Positions 42,522 to 50,356 of a stretch of DNA of 64,000 nucleotides are shown one piece after another. The stretch comes from DASSKK01 sp035690495 (lineage in GTDB: Bacteria; Actinomycetota; Actinomycetes; Propionibacteriales; Nocardioidaceae). The position numbers and the translations under genes were made by a program. Where the stretch lies: contig DASSKK010000008.1 of the NCBI GenBank assembly GCA_035690495.1, positions 1 through 64,000 on the forward strand, given 5' to 3'. The notes beneath the pieces were generated by a model. It saw only the letters and a program-made list of their open reading frames with translations. It did not search any database and was not told the origin of the DNA. The stretch's first letter is position 1. Each line of letters begins with the position of its first letter.

Positions 42522-42743
42522 ATGCCGAAGAAAGAAGGCGTGATCGAGATAGAGGGCACGGTTGTCGAAGCTCTTCCGAACGCGATGTTCCGGGTCGAGC
42601 TGAGCAACGGGCACAAGGTCCTCGCCCACATCAGCGGCAAGATGCGACAGCACTACATCCGGATCCTCCCCGAGGACCGCGTGGTGGTGGAGCTCTCGCC
42701 GTACGACCTCACCCGAGGCCGGATCGTCTACCGCTACAAGTAA
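42522..42743 (+). CDS. infA: Translation initiation factor IF-1
   Basis: A 73-residue IF-1 (MPKKEGVIEIEGTVVEALPN), a single OB-fold that sits in the A site during initiation. RVELSNGHKVLAHISGKMR and DLTRGRIVYRYK are conserved. Confidence 0.98.
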   Translation: MPKKEGVIEIEGTVVEALPNAMFRVELSNGHKVLAHISGKMRQHYIRILPEDRVVVELSPYDLTRGRIVYRYK

Positions 42744-42774
42744 CAGCCGAACCAAGACAGGAAGCAACGCCGCG

Positions 42775-42888
42775 ATGAAGGTCAACCCGAGCGTCAAGCC
42801 GATCTGTGACAAGTGCAAGGTGATTCGTCGCCACGGCCGCGTCATGGTGATCTGCTCCAACCCACGGCACAAGCAGCGCCAGGGCTGA
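42775..42888 (+). CDS. rpmJ: 50S ribosomal protein L36
   Basis: A 37-residue L36 (MKVNPSVKPICDKCKVIRRH). The zinc ligands Cys11, Cys14, Cys27 and His32 are all present, so this is the zinc-containing form. It lies 31 bases after infA, its usual place. Confidence 0.96.
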   Translation: MKVNPSVKPICDKCKVIRRHGRVMVICSNPRHKQRQG

Positions 42889-42946
42889 TCGTTCGCGTCG
42901 GCGCTCCCCCGGCTCCGACAACCGCATAGCACCCCTCGTGATCGCT

Positions 42947-42985
42947 GGGTCTCGACAGGCTCGACCACCGGGCCACCCGAGACCC
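42947..42985. repeat. Dispersed repeat with inverted ends before rpsM
   Basis: GGGTCTCG (42947-42954) and CGAGACCC (42978-42985) flank the core gacaggctcgaccacc shared with 16371-16393 and, inverted, with 25551-25572. It lies in the 221-base rpmJ-rpsM gap, which holds no gene. Confidence 0.65.
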
Positions 42986-43109
42986 GCACCCCCGGAGCAG
43001 AGGCCGGGGCCCGCTCCAGAGACGCCGAACCTCCGGAGGCCGGGACGCGACACGACACGAAACCTCCGCACGACCAGGGCCCAGCGCCCAGAGAAGGACG
43101 CCAACGCAC

Positions 43110-43484
43110 ATGGCACGTCTGCTCGGTGTCGACCTTCCGCGCGACAAGCGCGTCGAGGTCGCACTCACCTACATCTACGGAATCGGCCGCACCAGCGCCC
43201 ATCAGGTGCTCAGCGCCACCGGGGTCGACCCGAACATGCGGGTCCACCAGCTCGGTGACGAGGAGCTGGTGAAGCTCCGCGACGAGATCGAGGCCAAGTA
43301 CCAGATCGAGGGCGACCTGCGCCGCGAGGTGCAGGCCGACATCCGCCGCAAGATCGAGATCGGCAGCTACCAGGGCCGCCGGCACCGTCAGGGCCTCCCC
43401 GTCCGGGGCCAGCGCACGAAGACCAACGCGCGCACCCGCAAGGGCCCCAAGCGCACCGTGGCCGGCCGCAAGAAGGCCAAGTGA
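43110..43484 (+). CDS. rpsM: 30S ribosomal protein S13
   Basis: A 124-residue S13, from ATG 43110 (MARLLGVDLPRDKRVEVALT). S13 links the subunits and contacts tRNA. GSYQGRRHRQGLPVRGQRTKTNARTRKG (positions about 88-115) is conserved. Confidence 0.98.
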   Translation: MARLLGVDLPRDKRVEVALTYIYGIGRTSAHQVLSATGVDPNMRVHQLGDEELVKLRDEIEAKYQIEGDLRREVQADIRRKIEIGSYQGRRHRQGLPVRGQRTKTNARTRKGPKRTVAGRKKAK

Positions 43485-43496
43485 CCCGCGCTTCGC

Positions 43497-43540
43497 TGGT
43501 TTCGAGGCGCCGCCGCTGGCGCTCCGGCTCCTCAACCACC
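43497..43540. repeat. Dispersed palindromic repeat between rpsM and rpsK
   Basis: An inverted copy of the 11780-11825 element: it starts tggtttcgaggcgccgccgc and ends cggctcctcaaccacc. It lies in the 95-base gap within the alpha operon. Confidence 0.7.
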
Positions 43541-43579
43541 GACCAGCTTGCTCACCAGACAACCTTCAGGAGTTAGTGA

Positions 43580-43984
43580 ATGCCTCCCGCAAAGGGCCGC
43601 CAGGCCGCCAAGAAGGTGCGCCGCAAGGAGAAGAAGAACGTCGCGCAGGGCGAAGCCCACATCAAGAGCACCTTCAACAACACGATCGTGACGATCTCGG
43701 ACCCCACCGGCGCCGTGATCTCGTGGGCGTCGGCCGGCACCGTCGGCTTCAAGGGCTCGCGCAAGTCCACGCCGTACGCCGCACAGATGGCCGCCGAGGC
43801 CGCCGGCCGCCGGGCGATGGAACACGGGATGAAGAAGATCGACGTGTTCGTCAAGGGCCCGGGCTCGGGCCGTGAGACCGCGATCAGGTCCCTGGGTGCG
43901 ATCGGCCTCGAGGTCGGCACCATCCAGGACGTCACGCCCACCGCCCACAACGGATGCCGGCCGCCCAAGCGTCGCCGCGTCTGA
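43580..43984 (+). CDS. rpsK: 30S ribosomal protein S11
   Basis: A 134-residue S11 on the platform of the small subunit. It has a Lys-rich N-terminus (MPPAKGRQAAKKVRRKEKKN) and the conserved HIKSTFNNTIVTISDPTG and TPTAHNGCRPPKRRRV end. Confidence 0.98.
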   Translation: MPPAKGRQAAKKVRRKEKKNVAQGEAHIKSTFNNTIVTISDPTGAVISWASAGTVGFKGSRKSTPYAAQMAAEAAGRRAMEHGMKKIDVFVKGPGSGRETAIRSLGAIGLEVGTIQDVTPTAHNGCRPPKRRRV

Positions 43985-44013
43985 GGCCCGAGACCACAAG
44001 GAGATTTCGAACC

Positions 44014-44622
44014 ATGGCCCGTTACACCGGCCCCATGACGAAGAAGTCGCGTCGTCTCGGCGTCGACCTCGTCGGCGGCGACCAGGCTTACGAGCGTCGC
44101 CCCTACCCGCCCGGCCAGCACGGCCGCGGCCGCATCAAGGAGAGCGAGTACCTCCTCCAGCTGCGCGAGAAGCAGAAGGCCCGCTACACCTACGGCGTCC
44201 TGGAGAAGCAGTTCCACAACTACTACACCGAGGCCAGCCGTCGCGCCGGCAAGACCGGCGACAACCTGCTGCAGCTGCTGGAGTGCCGTCTCGACAACGT
44301 CGTCTACCGCGCCGGCTTCGCCCGGACCCGGCGGCACGCGCGCCAGCTCGTGGTGCACGGCCACTTCAAGGTCAACGGCAAGAAGGTCGACATCCCGTCG
44401 TTCCAGGTCACCTCGCACGACGTGATCGACGTCCGTGACAAGTCGATGGAGATGACCCCGTTCATCGTGGCTCGCGAGACCCACGGCGAGCGGATCGTTC
44501 CCGCGTGGATGGAGGCCCTGCCGAACCGGATGCGGGTGCTCATCCACCAGGTGCCCGTGCGTCAGCAGATCGACATCCCGGTCCAGGAGCAGCTCATCGT
44601 CGAGTACTACTCGAAGAAGTAG
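44014..44622 (+). CDS. rpsD: 30S ribosomal protein S4
   Basis: A 202-residue S4 from ATG 44014 (MARYTGPMTKKSRRLGVDLV). It lacks the N-terminal zinc cysteines of some S4 proteins. The S4 RNA-binding domain (CRLDNVVYRAGFARTRRHARQLVVHGH, about 90-116) is conserved. A primary 16S rRNA binder. Confidence 0.98.
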   Translation: MARYTGPMTKKSRRLGVDLVGGDQAYERRPYPPGQHGRGRIKESEYLLQLREKQKARYTYGVLEKQFHNYYTEASRRAGKTGDNLLQLLECRLDNVVYRAGFARTRRHARQLVVHGHFKVNGKKVDIPSFQVTSHDVIDVRDKSMEMTPFIVARETHGERIVPAWMEALPNRMRVLIHQVPVRQQIDIPVQEQLIVEYYSKK

Positions 44623-44625
44623 TCG

Positions 44626-44720
44626 GGTCGTCAGCGTGGCGACAAAGTCGATACGGCTCGACCAACTCAACACGGTCGGCAGCGTGGCGACGGAGTCGAC
44701 ACACTCGACCAATTCAACAC
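44626..44720 (+). repeat. Tandem 47-48 base direct repeat upstream of rpoA
   Basis: Two imperfect copies, 44626-44673 and 44674-44720, share gcgtggcgac, agtcga, ctcgacca and tcaacac in the same order. They fill most of the rpsD-rpoA gap. No protein or known regulatory site is recognised. Confidence 0.65.
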
Positions 44721-44767
44721 AGCGCGAGTCCGTCATATAGCGGTCGGGCTCGGAAAGGAACAACACA

Positions 44768-45781
44768 GTGCTCATCGCTCAGCGCCCGACATTGTCGGAA
44801 GAGGTCGTCGACGAGTTCCGCTCACGGTTCGTCATCGAGCCATTGGAGCCCGGCTTCGGCTACACGCTCGGCAACTCACTCCGCCGAACCCTGCTGTCCT
44901 CGATTCCCGGAGCGTCGGTGACCAGCATCAAGGTCGACGGAGTGCTCCATGAGTTCTCCACGATCGAAGGGGTCAAGGAGGACGTCACCGAGGTCATCTT
45001 GAACCTCAAGGACCTGGTCGTCTCCTCCGAGCACGACGAGCCGGTGACCATGTACCTGCGCAAGCAGGGTCCCGGCGAGGTGACCGCTGCTGACATCGCC
45101 CCTCCGGCCGGTGTCGAGGTGCACAACACCGATCTACACCTGGCAACCCTCAACGACAAGGGCAAGCTCGAGATGGAGCTCGTCGTCGAGCGTGGTCGCG
45201 GCTACGTGTCCTCGGTGCAGAACAAGGGCGGCGACAACGAGATCGGCCGGATGCCGGTCGACTCCATCTACTCGCCGGTGCTGAAGGTGACCTACAACGT
45301 CGAGGCCACCCGTGTCGAGCAGCGCACCGACTTCGACAAGCTGGTCATCGACGTGGAGACCAAGCAGTCGATCCGGCCACGCGACGCGATCGCCTCGGCC
45401 GGGAAGACGCTCGTCGAGCTGTTCGGGCTGGCCCGAGAGCTGAACCTCGAGGCCGAGGGCATCGACGTCGGCCCGTCCCCGGTCGACGAGCAGCTCGCCG
45501 CGGACCTGGCGCTGCCGGTCGAGGACCTGCAGCTGACCGTCCGGTCCTACAACTGCCTCAAGCGCGAGGGCATCCACACCGTGGGTGAGCTGATCTCGCG
45601 CTCGGAGCAGGACCTGCTCGACATCCGGAACTTCGGTGCCAAGTCGATCGACGAGGTCAAGGCGAAGCTGCACGAGATGGGTCTCGCGCTCAAGGACAGC
45701 GCTCCCGGCTTCGACCCGCAGGCTGCCTTGGCTGCCTACGACGACGACGACGACTCATTCGTGGAGGACGAGCAGTACTGA
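44768..45781 (+). CDS. rpoA: DNA-directed RNA polymerase alpha subunit
   Basis: A 337-residue alpha subunit from GTG 44768. The N-terminal dimerisation domain (about 1-230) includes PLEPGFGYTLGNSLRRTLLSS; the C-terminal domain (about 250-315, LTVRSYNCLKREGIHTVGEL) binds DNA and activators. An acidic tail (YDDDDDSFVEDEQY) ends the protein. Confidence 0.98.
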   Translation: MLIAQRPTLSEEVVDEFRSRFVIEPLEPGFGYTLGNSLRRTLLSSIPGASVTSIKVDGVLHEFSTIEGVKEDVTEVILNLKDLVVSSEHDEPVTMYLRKQGPGEVTAADIAPPAGVEVHNTDLHLATLNDKGKLEMELVVERGRGYVSSVQNKGGDNEIGRMPVDSIYSPVLKVTYNVEATRVEQRTDFDKLVIDVETKQSIRPRDAIASAGKTLVELFGLARELNLEAEGIDVGPSPVDEQLAADLALPVEDLQLTVRSYNCLKREGIHTVGELISRSEQDLLDIRNFGAKSIDEVKAKLHEMGLALKDSAPGFDPQAALAAYDDDDDSFVEDEQY

Positions 45782-45955
45782 CCTGGCAGGCGCGGTCCTG
45801 GCACGCGTCTCGCGGCGTTGTCGTCGGTCGACGGCCAACCCCGGGCCGCCTCCTCCGCCTTGCGATACACGCACCATGACCGCGTCTAGACGGAATTCGA
45901 AGCATACAGATCTACTCCGGTACCTCGTACGGCCGGGGAGAAACGAGACAACGAC

Positions 45956-46600
45956 ATGCCAACCCCGAAGAAGGGCGCACGGCTCGGTAGCGGCCCCGCC
46001 CACCAGAAGCTGATGATCGCCAACCTGGCCGCGAGCTTGTTCGAGCACGGTGCCATCGCGACCACCGAGGCCAAGGCCCGGGCGCTCCGCCCGGTCGCGG
46101 AGAAGCTGATCACCAAGGCCAAGAAGGGCGACCTGCACCACCGGCGGCAGGTGCTGTCGACGATCAGGGACAAGAGTGTCGTGCACACGCTCTTCGAGGA
46201 GATCGCACCGCGGTTCGCCGAGCGCCCCGGCGGCTACACGAGGATCACCAAGCTCGGCCCGCGCAAGGGCGACAACGCACCCATGGCGATGATCGAGCTG
46301 GTCACCGAGGAGTACCAGCCGGGTGCCAGCGCCTCGCGGGCTGCCACCTCGGCTTCTACGTCGGCAGACAGTGCTCCCGAAGCAGCGGCGGGCGCCGAGG
46401 TGCTCCCGGAGCCCGACTCCGACGTGCCGGCCCCGGACCCGGAAGCGCCTGCCGACGCGCCCGAGACCGACCCGGAGGCTTCCGCTGACACGCCCGACGC
46501 CGACCCCGAGGCGCCGGCCGATGCGCCCGCCGAGCCGGAGGAGGACGAGGACGAGGCGTCCGCAGACGAGCCGGAGCAGCCCGACACCAAGTCCGAGTGA
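45956..46600 (+). CDS. rplQ: 50S ribosomal protein L17 with long acidic C-terminal tail
   Basis: 214 residues. The first about 120 are a normal L17 (MPTPKKGARLGSGPAHQKLM ... GGYTRITKLGPRKGDNAPMA), near the tunnel exit. The remaining about 90 form a Pro/Ala/Asp/Glu tail with repeats of the form DPEAPADAPE; no folded domain is recognised. Last ribosomal gene of the alpha operon. Confidence 0.95.
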   Translation: MPTPKKGARLGSGPAHQKLMIANLAASLFEHGAIATTEAKARALRPVAEKLITKAKKGDLHHRRQVLSTIRDKSVVHTLFEEIAPRFAERPGGYTRITKLGPRKGDNAPMAMIELVTEEYQPGASASRAATSASTSADSAPEAAAGAEVLPEPDSDVPAPDPEAPADAPETDPEASADTPDADPEAPADAPAEPEEDEDEASADEPEQPDTKSE

Positions 46601-46629
46601 CCTGACCGCTCTCGTGGCGCGGTGAGACG

Positions 46630-47475
46630 GTGCGGCTGAGAGTCGACGTCGGCTACGACGGCGCCAGATTCCACGGCTGGGCGACCCAGCCGGGGCTGCG
46701 CACGGTCCAGGGCACGCTTCAGGCTGCGCTGGGCACGGTTCTGCGGCTGGAGATGGTGTCGGTGACCTGCGCGGGACGCACCGACGCCGGTGTCCACGCA
46801 CGCGGGCAGGTCGTGCACCTCGATGTGGGGCGGGAGGCTCTTGCCGCTTCCGCGGGCCGAAGTACGTCGAGCCCCGTGCACGCGCTGGTGCGCCGGCTCA
46901 ACGCGGTGCTCCCCGAAGATGTGCGCGTGCACCGTGCCGTGGAGGCCGCGGAGGGCTTCGACGCCCGCTTCTCCGCGCTGTGGCGTCGCTACGCCTACCG
47001 GATCGCCGACCGTCCCGAACTGGTGGACCCGTTGACGCGCAACACCGTGCTGGCCTGGCCACGAGCGCTGGATCTGGAAGCGATGAACGAGGCGGCCGCG
47101 AGTCTGAGAGGTGAGCACGACTTCGCGGCGTTCTGCAGGAAGCGTGAGGGTGCCACCACGATCCGGACGCTGTTCGACCTCTCGTGGGCCCGCGACGAGG
47201 CCGGTCTGGCGGTGGGCGGCGTACGCGCCGATGCCTTCTGCCATTCCATGGTCCGCTCCCTGGTGGGGTGCCTGATCGCGGTCGGCGAGGGTCGGCGCGA
47301 GCCGGCCTGGGCAGGTGAGGTGCTCGCAGCAGGCCGCCGCGAACCCGGCGTGACCGTCGTACGCCCGCACGGCCTCACCCTGGAGGAGGTTGGCTACCCC
47401 GCCGACGACCAGCTCGCCGCGCAGGCCGCATCCGCCCGGGTGGTGCGCACGCTTCCGGGAGCCGGCGATGAGTGA
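46630..47475 (+). CDS. truA: tRNA pseudouridine(38-40) synthase
   Basis: A 281-residue enzyme making pseudouridine in the tRNA anticodon arm, from GTG 46630. It has VDVGYDGARFHGWATQPG at the start and the catalytic Asp in CAGRTDAGVHARGQVVH (about residues 48-64). It follows rplQ by 29 bases, its usual place. Overlaps the next gene by 8 bases. Confidence 0.95.
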   Translation: MRLRVDVGYDGARFHGWATQPGLRTVQGTLQAALGTVLRLEMVSVTCAGRTDAGVHARGQVVHLDVGREALAASAGRSTSSPVHALVRRLNAVLPEDVRVHRAVEAAEGFDARFSALWRRYAYRIADRPELVDPLTRNTVLAWPRALDLEAMNEAAASLRGEHDFAAFCRKREGATTIRTLFDLSWARDEAGLAVGGVRADAFCHSMVRSLVGCLIAVGEGRREPAWAGEVLAAGRREPGVTVVRPHGLTLEEVGYPADDQLAAQAASARVVRTLPGAGDE

Positions 47476-48073
47476 CCACTACTTCTCAGCCGACCCGTCC
47501 GTGGCGTTCAAGCGCGTGCCGGTGACCGTCGACGTGTGGGGTCGTCGATTGCGGCTGACCTCCGGATCCGGAGTCTTCGCACGCGGGCGGCTGGACACCG
47601 GGACCGCTGTTCTGTTCCGCCAGACCCATCCACCCGCGCCGGGCCGCCGCACGTTCCTCGACCTCGGCTGCGGCTACGGCGTGATCGCCGTCGCCCTGGC
47701 CGAGGCGGTGCCCGAAGCCACGGTGTGGGCCGTCGACGTCAACGAACGCGCGCTCGCGCTGACCCGCGACAACGCCGCGGCGGCCGGGGTCGAGAGCCGC
47801 CTGACCGCGACGACGCCGGGCGGCGTGCCGGCCGCGGTCCGATTCGACGAGATCTGGTCCAACCCGCCGATCCGGATCGGCAAGCCGGCACTTCACGAGC
47901 TGCTGAGGACCTGGCTGCCACGGCTTGTGCCCGGCGGACGGGCGGTCCTGGTCGTCGGCAGGAACCTCGGCGCGGACTCCCTGCAACGCTGGCTGGTGGA
48001 GCAGGGCCATCCGACCACCCGCGTCGGCAGCGCCAAGGGGTTCAGGGTGCTCGAAGCCCGTCGAGCTCCCTGA
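47468..48073 (+). CDS. Class I SAM-dependent methyltransferase (small methyltransferase domain)
   Basis: A 201-residue protein from ATG 47468, overlapping truA. It has the SAM motif LDLGCGYGVIAVALAE (about residues 60-75), the acidic DVN of motif II, and SNPPIRIGK (about 130-138), the NPP[FI]x signature of rRNA guanine-N2 methyltransferases such as RsmC and YbxB. An RNA substrate is inferred from that signature and from truA next door. Its end overlaps the convergent minus-strand gene by 32 bases. Confidence 0.8.
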   Translation: MSDHYFSADPSVAFKRVPVTVDVWGRRLRLTSGSGVFARGRLDTGTAVLFRQTHPPAPGRRTFLDLGCGYGVIAVALAEAVPEATVWAVDVNERALALTRDNAAAAGVESRLTATTPGGVPAAVRFDEIWSNPPIRIGKPALHELLRTWLPRLVPGGRAVLVVGRNLGADSLQRWLVEQGHPTTRVGSAKGFRVLEARRAP

Positions 48074-49022
48074 GGAGCTCCACGACCGGCAGGCTTCCGG
48101 GCTCGGCGCGGTCACGTGCCATGCGCAGGGCGGTGCGCCTGATCAGCTCGTTCACCGGCGTGGGCACCGCGTGCAACCGGCCGAGGAGCACGATCTCGCC
48201 GTTCAGGTAGTCGGTCTCGATGCTGCCAGTGGCGCGTCGCATGCTCTGCCAGGAGGACCCGCCGGCCCGCTCCTGGCCGTCGACGGATGCGACCTGCAGG
48301 ATGTCGCCGCGGCGCTCCCGATCCCGCTCCGCGCTCACCACGTCGAGCCCGGCTGCTGCGAGGACTGCCTCGCCCTCCGCGCGGGCGCGGTCGATCAGCG
48401 TGACTGCCTCGGGGCCCGACCCACAGCAGGCCTGCACGGCGTTGGCGAGGTTGGCCAGCAGCTTGCGTCTCTTCCAGGCCATAATGTCCGGTGTCGGTTC
48501 GCTGACGAACCCGGCGGAGGCGAACGCTGCGGCGACGTCGCGGGTGACGGCGTCCACGCCTTCCGGGTAGCGACCGACGTCCAGGATGCCCGGGACCGGG
48601 TCGCAGTGTGCCTGCACGATGCCGGGCTCGAGGTGCGCGGTCGGCATCATCACACACACGGCGTAGACCTGCTCGAAGAAACGCAGCGCCGCCGGCTCGT
48701 TGGCCACGCCGTTCTGGACGCAGACCACCGGCGTCGCGGGGAATGCGTGCGCGGCGAGATCCAGCAGCGCAGGCGCACTCTGGTGGCTCTTGACGGCCAG
48801 CAGCACGACAGTCTCGCCGTCCCATTCGATCTCCGCTGCGCCGGCCGCGGTGGCGACCTCCATGGTCGTCTCGCCGACGGGGCTCTGCACGCACAATCCG
48901 TGGGTCCGGATCGCCTCCAGATGGGCGCCCCGTGCGACGAGTACGACGTCGGCTCCCGCCGCGTGCAGTCGGGCCCCGAGCACGCCGCCCACCGCCCCCG
49001 CGCCGTACATCACCCACCGCAT
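48042..49022 (-). CDS. Ketopantoate reductase family oxidoreductase
   Basis: A 326-residue protein of the ApbA/PanE family, which reduces 2-dehydropantoate with NADPH. It has the Rossmann start MRWVMYGAGAVGGVLGARL, VVLLAVKSHQ, VVCVQNGVANE and the catalytic-type WKRRKLLANLANAV (about 182-195). Whether it is the pantothenate-pathway enzyme or a paralogue acting on another 2-oxoacid cannot be decided here. It is 9 bases downstream of the sugar-type regulator and may be co-transcribed with it. Confidence 0.75.
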   Translation of the reverse strand: MRWVMYGAGAVGGVLGARLHAAGADVVLVARGAHLEAIRTHGLCVQSPVGETTMEVATAAGAAEIEWDGETVVLLAVKSHQSAPALLDLAAHAFPATPVVCVQNGVANEPAALRFFEQVYAVCVMMPTAHLEPGIVQAHCDPVPGILDVGRYPEGVDAVTRDVAAAFASAGFVSEPTPDIMAWKRRKLLANLANAVQACCGSGPEAVTLIDRARAEGEAVLAAAGLDVVSAERDRERRGDILQVASVDGQERAGGSSWQSMRRATGSIETDYLNGEIVLLGRLHAVPTPVNELIRRTALRMARDRAEPGSLPVVELLRELDGLRAP

Positions 49023-49031
49023 CCAGCGAGA

Positions 49032-50207
49032 CTACCGATGCGCATCCGAACCGAGGCTGCCGGTGACGGAGAGGGTGTTGCGACCCTGCTCCACGAGGTG
49101 AACGCGTCCTGGCAGCACGATGTGGCGCAGCGGGTTCTCGGAGCCGGACATCCGCTCGTACAGCAGACGCGCCGCGGTGGATCCCATGTCCCGCGCCGGT
49201 AGCGTGGCGGACACGACCGCAAGCGGCGACACGTCGTAGGGGCCGAGCTCGTCCATGTTCGCCAGCTCGACGGTGCCGGGGAATCCACTGGGAAAGGCCA
49301 GGAGGTCCGAGGCGGCCAGCGCCATCGTGCCGGCGTTGCCGCCGATGATCGCGGTGAGTCCGCCGGGGGACTCGAGCAGGGAGCGGAGACGCTGCTGTCG
49401 TTGGTCGGTGGGCAGGGCGAAGTAGTCGCGCAACGCCGAACGCTCGGGCATCTCGGCCAGACCGCGGTCGCGCAACGCGCGGTAGTGACCACTGAGCCGG
49501 TCCCGGACGCTTGTCACGTCCTCCTCGCTCCACAAGACCGCCAGCGACCGGTGTCCGCGGTCGAGCACCGCGGCGGTGACCTCGTAGCCGATCGCGAAGT
49601 CGTCGAAGATCACTGCGTCGGTCGGCATCGACGGGAGGTAGCGGTCCACGAGCACGACCGCGACGCCGCTGCGGCGGAGCTCGTGGATGGTGGCGCCGGC
49701 CCGCGAGTGGTCCCGCAGGTAGACGATGATGCCGGTCGCGCCGTCGTCGACTGCATGCCGTAGGACCGTCTCCTCCGACTCGACGTCGCTCGTGCTGGTC
49801 ACGACCAGGCGATCGCCGCGCGTCGCGCACTCGGCTGCTACCCCGGCGCGGATCTCCACCTGGTTGGGCTCCACCTCGTTCTGGCTGACGAAGGCGATCG
49901 TGCGCCGGTTCGCGGCCGGGGCGGACCCGGTCCGACGAGCGGGGTCGACGACGAACGTGCCCCGGCCACGCCGACGCGTGACGAGACCGTCGGTGACGAG
50001 GTCGTTGAGTGCCCGGACCGCCGTGGTCGTGGAGACGTCGAAGCGCTCGACTATCTCCCGCTGGGTGATGAACGGCTGGTCCGGTGCGTACTCCCCGCGC
50101 GCGATCGCCTCGCGCAGTGAGGACTTGACCCACGCGAACAGCGACATGCCGGGAGGGCGTCCGGGGACGGGCCGGTCAGCAGTGTCCACGCGGTTCCATC
50201 CTTTCAT
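49032..50207 (-). CDS. GntR-type HTH regulator with LacI-like sugar-binding domain
   Basis: A 391-residue regulator. Residues about 20-95 form a GntR-type winged helix (WVKSSLREAIARGEYAPDQP, then TTTAVRALNDLVTDGLVTRR). Residues about 105-375 are a periplasmic-binding-protein-like effector domain of the LacI type, with RTIAFVSQNE and IIGGNAGTMALAASDLL. This AraR-like arrangement is typical of sugar-operon repressors. ATG 50207 is used; GTG 50189 is also possible. It is divergent from the alpha-mannosidase operon and most likely controls it through the AT-rich dyad in the shared gap. Confidence 0.85.
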   Translation of the reverse strand: MKGWNRVDTADRPVPGRPPGMSLFAWVKSSLREAIARGEYAPDQPFITQREIVERFDVSTTTAVRALNDLVTDGLVTRRRGRGTFVVDPARRTGSAPAANRRTIAFVSQNEVEPNQVEIRAGVAAECATRGDRLVVTSTSDVESEETVLRHAVDDGATGIIVYLRDHSRAGATIHELRRSGVAVVLVDRYLPSMPTDAVIFDDFAIGYEVTAAVLDRGHRSLAVLWSEEDVTSVRDRLSGHYRALRDRGLAEMPERSALRDYFALPTDQRQQRLRSLLESPGGLTAIIGGNAGTMALAASDLLAFPSGFPGTVELANMDELGPYDVSPLAVVSATLPARDMGSTAARLLYERMSGSENPLRHIVLPGRVHLVEQGRNTLSVTGSLGSDAHR

Positions 50208-50254
50208 CCTGTTGTTGGTGGAAGAAAGCGTATCTCAACCGCGAAGCCTTGATG

Positions 50255-50271
50255 TATTGACGTGTTAAATA
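50255..50271. promoter_or_regulatory. Candidate operator of the mannoside regulator
   Basis: TATTGACGTGTTAAATA has dyad symmetry of the form TATTnAnnnnnTnAATA and is unusually AT-rich for this genome. It overlaps the -35 of the mannosidase promoter, so binding would block transcription. Confidence 0.5.
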
Positions 50272-50285
50272 TCCTGCCCTAGGGT
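50257..50285 (+). promoter_or_regulatory. Promoter of the alpha-mannosidase operon
   Basis: TTGACG (50257-50262), 17 bases, TAGGGT (50280-50285). The leader to the ATG at 50357 would be about 65 bases. Confidence 0.65.
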
Positions 50286-50356
50286 CCGAGTGATGCACAC
50301 CACACCACTCACGCATTCGCACCTGCGGCGGTCGGCCTCGCACCTGCGGACGTCCC

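Noticed and set aside
44626..44720. Possible CRISPR repeat-spacer unit
   Set aside because: Only two adjacent copies with no spacers of regular length and no cas genes; it is a simple tandem duplication.
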